The notes under the pieces were generated by a model. That model was not told where the DNA came from. It saw only the letters and a program-made list of their open reading frames with translations, and did no database searches. The position numbers were made by a program, and so were the translations under genes. From Plantago elongata (lineage: Eukaryota > Streptophyta > Magnoliopsida > Lamiales > Plantaginaceae), in assembly GCA_036897095.1 (NCBI GenBank), contig JAYMSP010000135.1, forward strand, positions 1-64,000: DNA of 64,000 bases, written 5' to 3'. Of this stretch, positions 1-10,239 are shown in pieces. Each line of letters opens with the position of its first letter. Positions within the stretch are counted from its first letter, which is position 1.

Positions 1-885
1 ATGCTCCGCAAACTGCGCTTGACCGAGAACATGAGAGCAAGGGATGATCCGGAGTTCATCGAGTATCTGATGAGAATAGATGATGGGAAAGAGCCGTCGG
101 ATAGAGGACAAAGGGTCGACATGCCGGAGCATATGTGCATACATTACAAAGATTACGAGAAGCCCCTTGAGAACCTCATCTCGGAGATTTACCCGTCCTT
201 CGATGCATTCAGCACCAACCCGTACTCAGTGATGGATAGAGCGATACTCACGCCGAGGAACGATTGCGTCGACGAAATAAATGAAACGTTGATCGACAAG
301 TTTCCAGGACAGATATTCGAGTATTATAGCACCGACATAGCAGCGGATCCATCCTAACAGACTCACTATCAGGATTTCCTCAACGTAACAAACATTCCGG
401 GCCTTCCCTAACACATCTTGAGACTGAAGATGAACTGCCCAATAATGATGATGTGGAATCTTAATGCAACAGAAGGTCTGTGTAACGGGACAAGGATGGT
501 GGTGAAGGAGCTCGGTCAACAAGTGATCGGCGCGACAATAGCGTCCGGAGAGCACACGGGGAAGTACGTTCTAATCCCGAGGATAGAACTGGATCCGAAG
601 GATGCCGCCAAATATCCGATACCTTTCAGGAGGAGACAGTTCCCGATCCGATTGTGCTTCACAATTACGATAAACAAGGCACATGGACAGACGCTCGATA
701 GGGTTGGGATATATTTGCCACATCCAATCTTCTCGCACAGACAGCTATACGTTGCGTTGTCAAGGGCTCGAAATTCGACCGCAATCAGGGTGCTGATAAA
801 GCCACCGACATTTGACAATGACGAGTTCACCAAGACAAAGAACGTCGCTTACAAAGAGATCCTGGAGAATCAAAACCCACAGTAG
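1..885 (+). pseudogene. Helitron PIF1-like helicase, C-terminal fragment
   Basis: One reading frame runs from the window edge to a TAG at 883-885, interrupted by two in-frame stops at 355-357 and 409-411. The text between and after the stops still reads as Helitron helicase: 'LCNGTRM' near 480, 'INKAHGQTLDRVGIYLP' near 670-720 and the superfamily 1 motif VI 'YVALSRAR' near 748-771. The intact protein would unwind DNA during rolling-circle transposition. The upstream Walker A motif and the Rep domain are outside the window. A read-through product is unlikely; this is a decayed coding region inside the element. Confidence 0.85.
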
Positions 886-1042
886 ATAGCGTATGCGTTT
901 GTCATATTCACCGCATCTTTCATATTTCATATTCAATTGCATCATTTTCTTAGTTTGAATTATGTATTTACATTTCATACATCGAATTTTCTTAATTTAT
1001 ATTATATATTTACATAACATTTAATATTAAAAATATGTCGAT

Positions 1043-1063
1043 GTAACACGCATAGCGTGTTAC
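1043..1063 (+). other. Helitron terminal hairpin
   Basis: Stem GTAACACGC (1043-1051), loop ATA, stem GCGTGTTAC (1055-1063). It lies 11 nt before the terminal T of CTAG, where Helitrons carry the hairpin thought to signal transposition termination. Confidence 0.85.
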
Positions 1064-1074
1064 CCAATTTCTAG

Positions 1075-1834
1075 TATATATATGGGAGTTCAATTGGAAT
1101 GTACAATTAATTATAACGTACTTTCGAAATTTAATATGAGAGTTCGAAATTTATTCCAAAAAGGAACGTAATTTTTTTGAATAAAACCTTTCAGAATGAG
1201 AAGTTTTCAAATATCACATTTCAAACTCCCTTCCTTGCTAAAATACATTCTCTTGCCAGAACTAATAAAATAACTTAACAAAGTCATAGAGTAAAAAAGA
1301 GCGCAAAATTTGTAGTTCGTGGAGTAACTCTCCTCCACACGATCTACTGTAAATATATATTTAAATATAAATCACTATAAGTATATATTTAAATACAAAC
1401 CAACAACTTAGAATGTTTACTTAAGAATATTTTGCTTTTTAATTATTAGTTCTTTCAAAGTTCTTTTTTCTACATGCATGCATTTTATATGAAAACATTA
1501 ATATATTTATTAACACTATTATTCTTCTTATTATCCTTTAATTAATTTTGACGTTCTCCCAGAAAACTTTGTGTATGTTTTGTTTGGATTTATAGGAGCA
1601 AAATTTAGAGATGTTATATGAGGGTTGAGCCTTAACCGAGTATTTGACATGTAGTATTGTTAAGGATAAAGATCAACTTATTCGATGAGACAATCTTATT
1701 GAAATTTGTGTCTCGTAATTGTGTGCCTGTTAACCTAACAAGCAAGGTATAACTCAGCTCGACGGGGCTTATCTTTAATGCTTATATATAACTCACTTGA
1801 GTTGAGGAAATTGAATTATGTAGACGCTCGGAAT
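1075..1834. other. AT-rich intergenic stretch, nothing recognised
   Basis: Flanking DNA to the right of the Helitron end. It is AT-rich with stops in all frames. I see no gene, RNA gene or clear terminal repeat. Confidence 0.5.
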
Positions 1835-1839
1835 CTACA

Positions 1840-2760
1840 ATCGAATTAGGTTGATGAATTGGGGGGCACCGACGACCTGCAAAACAACAAGCAACAAACC
1901 TAGAGATGTAAGATACCAAGGTGACACCGGTGTGGTGCCGACCGTAGGGACTCTGACGCTCAAGTTAGTAAAACAAAGGATAAATAAATTGACAATGAGA
2001 GAGATGGAGATGATGAAGATGACGGAGGTCGACTTATCCTGTTGACGGTTCGGCGAAGATGGAATGATTACCGACAATGTGCTAGTTGACCGTGTGAAGG
2101 GAAGCTAGCTAATGATCGTCGATAATCGAGGGTAGGAGGGCGGAAGATGAAGCTGTGATCGTCTGACTGATAGCCCGAGAGCTTGATCGTCTGACTGACT
2201 GATAGAATATTGAGGTTTGAGTGAGAGGAGATTGATTGATTGCTAGGGTTTTTCGTAGTTCGAATGAGATGCCTTCCTTCTTCCGCCTGCCTTCCTATAT
2301 ACATCCAATCGTTATAGTCCGTACCCACCTTTCCTATCTTTCGGATCTGGAGTCGTTCGTGGGTTGACTCAGTCTAGTCGGTTGCTTACTGTCTGACTGA
2401 GTTGGTCATGCGACGTGGGTCGGTCAGTACGTTAGGCTAACATGGTTGGCCTTGCGAATTAGGTTGGACGAATCTCAAGTCGGTTGAATTCGTTTTCGGT
2501 AGATTGGTGTATGTCTGACTCGCCAAGCGTGTTAGCTCGCATGTATGTCAGACTCACCAAGCGTGTTGGCTCGCATGTATGTCAGACTCGCCAAACGTGT
2601 TGGCTCGCACGTCCGTCAGACTCACCAAGCGTGTTGGCTCGTATGTATGTCAGACTCGCCAAGTATGTTGGCTAATATGTCTGTCCGCTAGTAGGTAGGG
2701 AAGCCCGATCCGCGTGTGAGGTTGAGACGGACTCATTTGAATATCATGGGTTGGGTGCCT
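1840..2760. repeat. Unclassified repeat-like block
   Basis: Composition changes sharply here to a more GC-rich sequence with short internal repeats such as GTCTGACTGA near 2160-2200, ending in a 34-bp minisatellite. The opening part, around GGGGGGCACCGACGACCTGC at 1860-1879 and GACGCTCAAGTTAGT near 1955-1969, resembles stretches I associate with plant retroelement-derived repeats. I could not find terminal repeats or coding domains, so no family is assigned. Short open frames inside look like noise. Confidence 0.35.
2508..2687 (+). repeat. Minisatellite, 34-bp unit, about five copies
   Basis: Unit of 34 bp carrying GTCAGACTC(A/G)CCAAGCGTG and TTGGCTCGCATGTAT, repeated about five times with scattered substitutions. 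The first and last copies are the most diverged. The unit is not a multiple of three, so an open frame through it (2484-2675) cycles through frames and is probably not a protein. Confidence 0.8.
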
Positions 2761-3520
2761 TGATGGACCAATTTACCAGTCTTGCTGGAAGAGCGAGTTT
2801 TGGCCATTACAAATTATGGACTCTTAAATTGTAATAAGTTAAAATTGATTATTGCAGATAGTCAGCTGTAACAAAAATTATCGTTTGAGATTGAATTCAC
2901 TACAACACTTTTTAACACGGATGGATGTTTTGTGCTTCAGCCTGCCATGTCTCGTATGACAAATGAAAATAATATCTCTACATATATAATAAAGAGGCAA
3001 TTGGTAATAGTAGTACGTACTCCCATTGCTTAAGAATTAATATGTCCTGTAGTGTTACAATCATAATATTAAGTTTGAAACAAGAAACTAAAATCAAGCT
3101 CAAAGTAAAAATTGATAAAGAAAATTCAAAGTTTATGTTATAACACTAATAGCTTGCAAATTCCAACATACGTAATTGTTGAAAAATGTTAACTTTGAAA
3201 AGTTAATCTTGATAACTTATTAAGATAAAACAATTAAATGTTATCTCAAATTGAAAATTATTTCAGTCAATTTTATTGAATTTATTTCTGTTTAGTTATA
3301 TTTTATACTATAATATATGGTAAATTAAAATTTAAATAATTATTTTAAGATATTGCTATTATAATCGACTCAAAAGCACTTCATTTTAATATAATTAATT
3401 TTGACTGGGAATTAACATAATTGTATTCTGACTTGAGTTTTTAGGGATGAGGTGGGTGTGATGGCGTGGGAATGAGTTGAGAAACATAGGGCGGAAAGAA
3501 TTTTGTGAGTCCACAGTTTT
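2690..3520. other. Intergenic, upstream of the HAD gene
   Basis: AT-rich DNA with no coding signal. The last few hundred bases probably include the promoter of the HAD hydrolase gene; no convincing TATA box stood out. Confidence 0.4.
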
Positions 3521-4904
3521 GGAAGCTCATTGTATTGTGCAATTAATTACCGCATGAGTAAACGCAAAGGTCTTTTCCTTCATAAGCAAGGTAAAATTAC
3601 TTCCCTCTTATTAACCCAAAAAAACCCACCTCGTAACCATCATTACCATTTTCCAGTATTCATTACAGCACACAAGAATCAAGATAGAAATGCTCAACTC
3701 AACAAGAAGAAGCTATTTAAGCTGATTTCAATGTATTTGGATTCAATTGATTAACTTTAAGTCTCCAATAAACCCTTTCTGCTTGTTTTCAACTCGACAA
3801 GAAGATAAGCCAATTAGCTGCTTCTTTCTGACGAGAAGATATTCAATTCGATTCACCCACCACCATTTCCACTTGCTTGCTCCGGTTAGTTTTCATCCTC
3901 ATTTCACTTACCTTCTTATCAATTTTCTTTCAATCCATTTTCATTTCTGCAACTTGTGCTTACCAGTTGTTGGATTGGGTTGGATTCTATCATGTAAAAA
4001 ACTCATTAATCTTATTTCTTTCTCCATTTCATACTGTGTATGTGGTTAATAAATCTCTTTCTTCAAGCTTAGGTTTTTCTTTTTTGTGAATTCCCATCTG
4101 TTTTCAATATTTGGTTGTGAACATATTGTCCCTAACTGATTAGCGCCATATTGGGATTCAATCTTTCTTACACAGTGCATTGTAACTTTCTTTTCTGTCT
4201 TGAATGTACATTAGGTGTAGCTGTAGTGTATCAAGCTCTAGTTTTGGTACTAAGATCCACTCCCCAAACTTGATTTTGTGTTGGGTTCCTGGTACTAAGA
4301 TGCACTACCTGAGTTTTTAGAAACTAAGGAGCTGAATTGAATTAAGGCAAGTAAGATTATGAAGCTTTTTTAATTCTCAAGCCGCTTCTTCACGACGAAG
4401 AGCTGTTTTGGTAGCAATGATTTATAGTTGCACCATTGTCTTTTAAGAAGATTGAAAGGTGCTTACCTGTTTAAGGAAGAAGCATCAACCTTTTTGGGGA
4501 ATGTATTCACTGGCATTGAGTACAATGTGATAACAAGAATCATTCTTGCTTTGTATCTAGTTAGTTAGACTATGTTAGAGTTGATTCATGATAAGGGATT
4601 TCATTTTATTTCAATGCATATAAAACTTTCATTCTTTCAAGGATTTTATACTAATATCTGAAAGAATGGCTCTTTAGGCTTACAAAAATATGAAAACAAT
4701 GGATTTTTATTTTCCAACCATCTCTACATATGAGACATTAATACATTATTTTACCTAACAGTTAAATTTTCCAAAGCATTTTAAGCCTGTGTTTTAGATT
4801 ACATAGAATGACTGAGTTTTTCATCACACTAAAATGCACCGATTTACAAAATGTATATGCAGGATTGAGTCCTAACATCCTTGCCCTGAAGAAGTTTCTT
4901 GAGA

Positions 4905-5830
4905 ATGTCTATCCTAAACAAATTCCGGTTGGTCACAATTGATGTCACTGGCACACTGCTAGCTTACAAAGGCGAGCTTGGTGATTATTATTGCATGGCA
5001 GCCAAAGCAGCGGGACAACCATGTCCAGACTACAAACGAATGCACGAAGGCTTCAAGATTGCTTACACAGCGATGGCAAAGAAGCACCCATGTTTTGGAT
5101 TCGCAGAAAAGATACCCAATATTGTTTGGTGGAAGACATGTGTGAAGGATTCTTTTGTTCAGGTAAGAGTAAGTTCAGTGTCTGCACGATTTCTGGGTAG
5201 AAATGTGGGATTTTAGAACGTTTGATCTGCTGACTGACAGGCAGGATATGATTACGATGATGAGACATTTGAGAAAATCTTTAGAAGAATTTATGCAACA
5301 TTTGGTTCTGCTGCCCCGTATACTGTCTTTCCAGATTCACAACCGTTCCTGAGGTGGGTCCGGAGCAAGGGTGTTACTGTTGGCATTGTCAGCAATGCTG
5401 AGTATCGGTATCAAGATGTAATCCTCCCAGCTCTGGGTTTACAAAAGGTAGCTTATAAAATAGAGTGTTATTTGGTAATTTGATTTATGGTTATTCTTTA
5501 AAATACATGTAATGTTTGCGCTGGGTGTATCAGGGATCGGAGTGGGACTTTGGGGTTTTCTCAGGGCTGGAAGGTGTAGAGAAACCAGACCCAAGAATTT
5601 ATGAGATAGCACTGGAGAGGGCTGGAAATGTAGCACCTGAAGAGACTCTTCACATTGGTGATAGCATCCGCAAGGATTACTCACCTGCAAAAAGTGTGGG
5701 AATGCACGCGCTTTTGTTGGATAGATTTAAAACGCCAGATGCTGAGACATGGAAGAAATCTGGTGCTACTGTGCTGCCTGACTTGGTAGCCGTACAAGAA
5801 TTGCTTTCTTCTGAGAAAGCGGATTTTTAA
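4905..5830 (+). CDS. HAD-superfamily hydrolase, HDHD3-like
   Basis: Haloacid dehalogenase-like hydrolase resembling Arabidopsis At2g41250 and animal HDHD3; substrate unknown. Exons 4905-5162, 5241-5447 and 5534-5830 join in frame to 253 residues. Visible HAD motifs: motif I 'IDVTGT' with nucleophile Asp13, where the usual second Asp is Thr15; motif II Ser137 in 'VSNAE'; motif III Lys172 in 'EKPDP'; motif IV 'HIGDSIRKD' with Asp198 and Asp203. The cap lies between motifs I and II. The start is the ATG at 4905; the frame upstream offers only a TTG. A 5'UTR intron probably ends at 4862 (TATGCAG), with the first leader exon near 3700-3890. No targeting peptide is obvious. The changed second Asp suggests it may not be a standard phosphatase (inference). 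Confidence 0.88.
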
Positions 5831-6289
5831 TGTCATTCTGTCTGTATCGAATAACATACTTGTAGTCTAATTTGGCTTCAGTTTTTCCCGGTACAATGCA
5901 CTTTGCAATGGGCTTATCAACTTGTTATCATTCTAACTTATGAATGCATTGCAGCTTGATGTTCAGTAGTTTGATGCAACTTGCAATTACAATATCTCAA
6001 CCGAAATCGAACAGCGTAAACCTAAAAAGTAGCCCAGACTGATTGTGTATTTATAAATATTGCCCAGTAACTTAAATCTATTAAATATCATGACAACAAT
6101 TGCAGTGCAGATGCACATTTTACAAGGGACAAGTTCAATAATTGGTCATGGAAGAAACAAGTAAAAACAATATGCCGTTGTTCCAAATCACTACTGGTAT
6201 CTGATTAATCACTTGGTCTCCACAGCGGCTTCTTTGGCAGTAGTAGACCCATTAGAGCCTTCTGAAGGGTCAGAAAGAATCAAATCAGA

Positions 6290-7075
6290 AACTGTCTTCT
6301 TTGCGCTCAAGGCCTAATGCCCAATTCTTCTGATCTTGGGTGACTCCAGCAGAAAACCCCTACTTGTCAGCATCTCATCTCCATGATACACCGCTAGGCT
6401 ATACTCCTCATTTCCATAATACTACATTTACAATTCTTTGGTCCTTAGCTGACCTGAACCATTTCATTTAAAATATCCGAATTGCCAGTATATGATGTAC
6501 AGTCACAATATTCAGGCACTCTTACTCTGGGTCATGAGGAAACTTCTTCATGTATATGTCCCTCCAAAGTGAGTCAAGAAAACATGCAACCCAAATTCAA
6601 CATCATACCTTTGTTCTACGTGCAGACAAGCAAAAAATCTTGATTCCCATACAGTTCATAGCTGCTTTTAATAAACCAAATGTTACCAACTCACAAGTAC
6701 AATGCTATAATTTGATGGTCAAATTACTAATGTAACACTGAACTTTAGAGAAGTTAGAGAACTCACCTCATATACGATTATGAGTACGGACCCCTGATTC
6801 TCCTCCTGGGAAGCGATAATAAATTCCGCCATAGTTATTTCCGATTACCTTGAGTTTATTCATCTCCACATATAGAGAGACATAGAAGTAAGCCTTCCAA
6901 TCACACTTGGAGCTCTCTAATATTTTTGACAATCTGAGTTCCAGCCTTCCTGGCCTTAGTTCATGCTACTAGGTGTCAATTTCAATTGCGATCTGCCACT
7001 TTGCGTCATACATTCTCCTCCAAATTACCAGAGTTCTCACCATTGCGGACCAATATAATGCCCCTGGGCAGCCAC
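6290..7075 (-). pseudogene. Phosphoglycerate-mutase-like (AT74-type) pseudogene
   Basis: No long open frame, but the minus strand reads in order as a plant AT74-type histidine phosphatase-fold protein. 'PRGIILVRNGENSGNLEE' (about 7010-7069) matches the catalytic 'RHGE' start, with the phosphohistidine His replaced by Asn. 'FYVSLY' lies near 6870-6888, 'GGIYYRFPGGESG' near 6790-6830, 'SLWRDIYMKKFPHDPE' near 6525-6575, then 'MKWF' near 6460 and 'DQKNW' near 6325. These pieces lie in different frames with several stops, for example directly after LEEN-V and after HDPE. The segment between 'GESG' and 'SLWRD' may hold an old intron. It is tail-to-tail with the HAD gene. Identity rests on motif order from memory; a functional product is very unlikely. 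Confidence 0.72.
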
Positions 7076-7202
7076 TTTTTGTGCACTGTGTGACAGTTGG
7101 CTGCGCAGTTGGAATTGGTGGTTGTGATGGTCTTTTGGCATAAGAAAACTTTACATATCCAATACTGTAATATCTTTGAGACTGAGATCTCAGCTTTTGC
7201 AC

Positions 7203-8137
7203 CTGTGGGAAATTAAGGGAGCCCTCATCTATTTAAAAGAATGACCATGTGTACGTGGACAGATAGAGCAAAACAGAACTATCAGTGTTCGGCAAACACT
7301 CGTCTTTGCCCTCAGATCCCTTGGTAAAATCATACTTCATGCTTCCTATGATGAGAATGCATTTCTAGCGAGAGGAGAGTAAGCAAAAGCAGCTGGATGA
7401 TAAAAACAAATATTAGTTCCAGGGTGAAGAATAAAGCCATTTCCATATTAAAAAGGAAATGGTGGTCCTGTTCAGATGATGAAGCCCAAGGTCAGCATAA
7501 GAGCAAAAAAATAGGGACCAGATAGAATTTCAATAAAGAACAGTTGTAAACTGTATACCACCTCGAGCCTCTGAGCAGGCAGAATCCCCAGAGCAACTGG
7601 AGAACTCATTTACCAATTGAAACAAGGAAATAGAAGCTCTGAAGAAACCCAACTGCATTGGGATAACACTCAGGATGGAGGCTATGCAGCTGAACAAAAA
7701 TGGAGCATGAACTATGGCCTACACATAAAATAATGCAAAAATAAGTTCCTATGTCAATTTTTAACCGTAAACAGAAAAATAAATGACAAAAGGCTTCATG
7801 TTGTAGACCAATATAGTTTAGTAAAAGGAAACACAAAAAACAGTTTGTAGACAAACATTACAATGTTCACTATTTTCACACCTTTATGCCAGGAATAATG
7901 TGCCTATTAGGAAATTCAGAGAAAAAAGTACTGCATATACCAGTGGCAGAGGGAGGGGATTAGGCCACCAGTTGTTGCAATGATAAGCCAACTATGCGTT
8001 AAGCTTTCACCGATCACATTCCAAATCTTCCTGGGGTTCTACTTCTATCTACAAAAAAGCGACACACATGTACTTGTTATTGTAATCTTATAAATCCACT
8101 ATGACGCACTGAAACTGGTGGAAAAAAGAAACACCTG
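7203..8137. other. Between pseudogene and PPR stop codon
   Basis: No coding signal. Since the PPR gene reads leftwards, the right end is its 3'UTR; the left part would be the former upstream region of the AT74-like pseudogene. Short open frames (for example 7606-7854, minus) look like noise. Confidence 0.4.
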
Positions 8138-10159
8138 TCAGCAAAATAATTTGGCCCTGCACTTGTCAATGGCTGCAACAGTTTTCCTCCGAATACAAAT
8201 TTCAGAGATGACCATTTCCCAAGTAGACATATAAGGCTGAAGATAACTACGAAGCATCACATCTATAATTTTAGAAGCCCCGTGGATTCTTCGCTGTTTA
8301 TGTAGTCGCAGTACCAGCTCATCTAGAAAATCTCTACCATCTTGTGGTGGATTAAGCTTCTCTCGCAATATTTTCAAGAAAATATTACATGTTACTGAAT
8401 CAGGATCACATCCCTGATTTACCATGTCATTCAAAAGATTGATAGCACGCGAAATGCTATTCTGTTCACACAAAGCATTGAGAAGTATATTGTACGTGAT
8501 CACATCAGGTTTAGAATTAGGGGCCTTACATAGCATCTCATTGAATAAGTTGAAGCCCTCTTCTATGGATCCAGCATTGCAGAGACCATGGATCATGGAG
8601 CTATAATTCACAACATCTGGCGTAAATCCCTTTGTAAGAACTAACTTCCAGACCATCTGTGCTTCTTTCAACCTCCCTTCCTTGCACAACCCATGAATAA
8701 GCACACTGTGACAAACCTCATTATCCATGCCATATTTCGCCACCAAATCTTTCCAAATAAGAATTGACTTATCACTGTTTCCCACCTCAAAGAAACCCTT
8801 AATCAGGGAACTATAAGTGAAAGAATTCGGCATGCAACCCAGATTAATCATCTCGAAGAGAAATTCTTCAGCTTTATATGGCTCTTTTTCTCGACACAAA
8901 CCATCTATAAGAGCACTATAAACAACTGTATTTGGCTTGACTCCTTTTTCTTTCATCTTACACCACAATCTCATCGCTTCTTCAGATCTTTTCTCTCTGA
9001 ACAAACCAGTAATAAGCACCGAATATACATACTCATTGGGTTTATACCCCCTGTCCTCCATTAATGATAACACATGCAGGCCATCAACCAATCTTCCTTG
9101 TTTCACACAGCCATTAATCAAGGTTCCATATGTAACATCATTGGGAATGTGTTTATCTGACAACATTCTAGTCAAAAGATTCAATGCCTTGTCTAGCTTC
9201 CCCTTGAGGCATAAACCGTGTATCAGAGTATTATAGGTCACATTATTTGGCCCACAACCTTTCAGGATCATATTCTCAACTAGTTTAGCTGCACGTGACA
9301 AGTCACCCATCCTACATAGCCCATTAATCAACACGTTAAATGTTTCTGGACCCGGTGAACAGCCCTCTATTTGCATCTCATCCAACAATGCCACAGCATC
9401 ATCTATCCGATTTTCCTTGCACAGTCCATCCATCAATGTGCAATAAGTGTATGCATCAGGCTTATATTTCAACTCAGGCATCGTCCTGAACATGTCCAAC
9501 GCCTTACCCACAGACGCCATCTTACAAAATGCCTTAATCACTAGATTGAATGTCAAGACATTCGGTATATGCTTTTTACTGTCAACAACACGATGGTAGA
9601 ATTGCAATGCTTCGGCATACAAGCCTTGGTGAATAAAGACATTGAGAACGGAGTTAAAAGACCTAACAGTTTGTTTACACTGAAATTCCTCATCCATTCT
9701 ATCAAACAAGTCCAGAGCTTTATGGGGGAAGTTCGCTTTACCATACGCTTTAAAGACTAAAATGAAACTCTTCTCCATAAAAGTCCTCCCTTCATGTTTC
9801 ATACGCTGGAAAAGTTTCTCCAAGGAGCTTAAATCCCCAGAACTGGCATGGTATTCGATCAGAGAATAGAATGTGTAATCACCTTGTTTGTAAGAGCCCT
9901 GTCTTGGAGCACTATGGAATATATTCTCAGAGATCGGAACTCTGGGAGGCGGTCGTTTGTAAGAACCCTGCTTTGGAGCACTATCCAATACTTTCTCGGG
10001 GATTGGAACTTCAGGTGGCGGTTGTACCGGAGGAGTAATGGCTCTATCAGGGTCCTGGATATGTAACTGAGGTTTTGCGCTAAAATACCGAGCATATGAT
10101 TGAGAGTTAAGCCGCTTAACCAGAACAGAGAAGATATAACTTTTCTTGGAAAGGGGCAT
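8138..10159 (-). CDS. PPR protein, EMB1025-like (At4g20090 type)
   Basis: P-class pentatricopeptide repeat protein matching Arabidopsis At4g20090 (EMB1025) along its length; such proteins bind organellar RNA, and loss of the Arabidopsis gene is embryo-lethal. One coding exon, 673 residues from the ATG at 10159. The open frame extends to 10237 but without an earlier in-frame ATG. The N-terminus 'MPLSKKSYIFSVLVKR' is basic and serine-rich, suiting a mitochondrial presequence. About 13 tandem PPR units fill the rest, with typical cores such as 'TYCTLMDGLCKENRIDDAV' and 'TYNTLIHGLCLKGKLDKAL'. Near the N-terminus a 23-residue unit ('VPI-E---SAP-QGSYK') occurs twice. An out-of-frame ATG lies 14 nt upstream at 10173. 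A leader intron is plausible, donor near 10553 and acceptor near 10241. Confidence 0.9.
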   Translation of the reverse strand: MPLSKKSYIFSVLVKRLNSQSYARYFSAKPQLHIQDPDRAITPPVQPPPEVPIPEKVLDSAPKQGSYKRPPPRVPISENIFHSAPRQGSYKQGDYTFYSLIEYHASSGDLSSLEKLFQRMKHEGRTFMEKSFILVFKAYGKANFPHKALDLFDRMDEEFQCKQTVRSFNSVLNVFIHQGLYAEALQFYHRVVDSKKHIPNVLTFNLVIKAFCKMASVGKALDMFRTMPELKYKPDAYTYCTLMDGLCKENRIDDAVALLDEMQIEGCSPGPETFNVLINGLCRMGDLSRAAKLVENMILKGCGPNNVTYNTLIHGLCLKGKLDKALNLLTRMLSDKHIPNDVTYGTLINGCVKQGRLVDGLHVLSLMEDRGYKPNEYVYSVLITGLFREKRSEEAMRLWCKMKEKGVKPNTVVYSALIDGLCREKEPYKAEEFLFEMINLGCMPNSFTYSSLIKGFFEVGNSDKSILIWKDLVAKYGMDNEVCHSVLIHGLCKEGRLKEAQMVWKLVLTKGFTPDVVNYSSMIHGLCNAGSIEEGFNLFNEMLCKAPNSKPDVITYNILLNALCEQNSISRAINLLNDMVNQGCDPDSVTCNIFLKILREKLNPPQDGRDFLDELVLRLHKQRRIHGASKIIDVMLRSYLQPYMSTWEMVISEICIRRKTVAAIDKCRAKLFC
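9886..10023 (-). repeat. 69-bp in-frame tandem duplication in PPR gene
   Basis: Two adjacent 69-bp units (about 9886-9954 and 9955-10023) encode 'PPRVPISENIFHSAPRQGSY' and 'PPEVPIPEKVLDSAPKQGSY'-like segments. They are clearly related but diverged, so the duplication is not recent. Confidence 0.8.
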
Positions 10160-10239
10160 TCCACAGTTGACATATGGCCCCTTCACCAGACCTGACAGAG
10201 CAAAAATCGAACCTTTCGGTAAATGCAATTGACACAAAT

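Larger units (their letters stand above)
1..1074 (+). mobile_element. Helitron, 3' portion with terminus
   Basis: Right-hand part of a Helitron rolling-circle transposon; the left part lies outside the window. It contains the C-terminal end of a PIF1-like Helitron helicase and then about 190 bp of AT-rich tail. The tail ends in a perfect 9-bp stem, 3-nt loop hairpin at 1043-1063, an 11-nt spacer and the tetranucleotide CTAG at 1071-1074, followed by a T. A hairpin close to a CTRR end with a host T after it is the diagnostic Helitron terminus. The coding part has two in-frame stops, so this copy is not autonomous. Family assignment is firm; the left boundary is unknown. Confidence 0.85.

Noticed and set aside
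2484-2675. Open frame through the minisatellite
   Set aside because: The 34-bp unit is not a multiple of three, so the peptide has no stable repeat and no upstream coding context.
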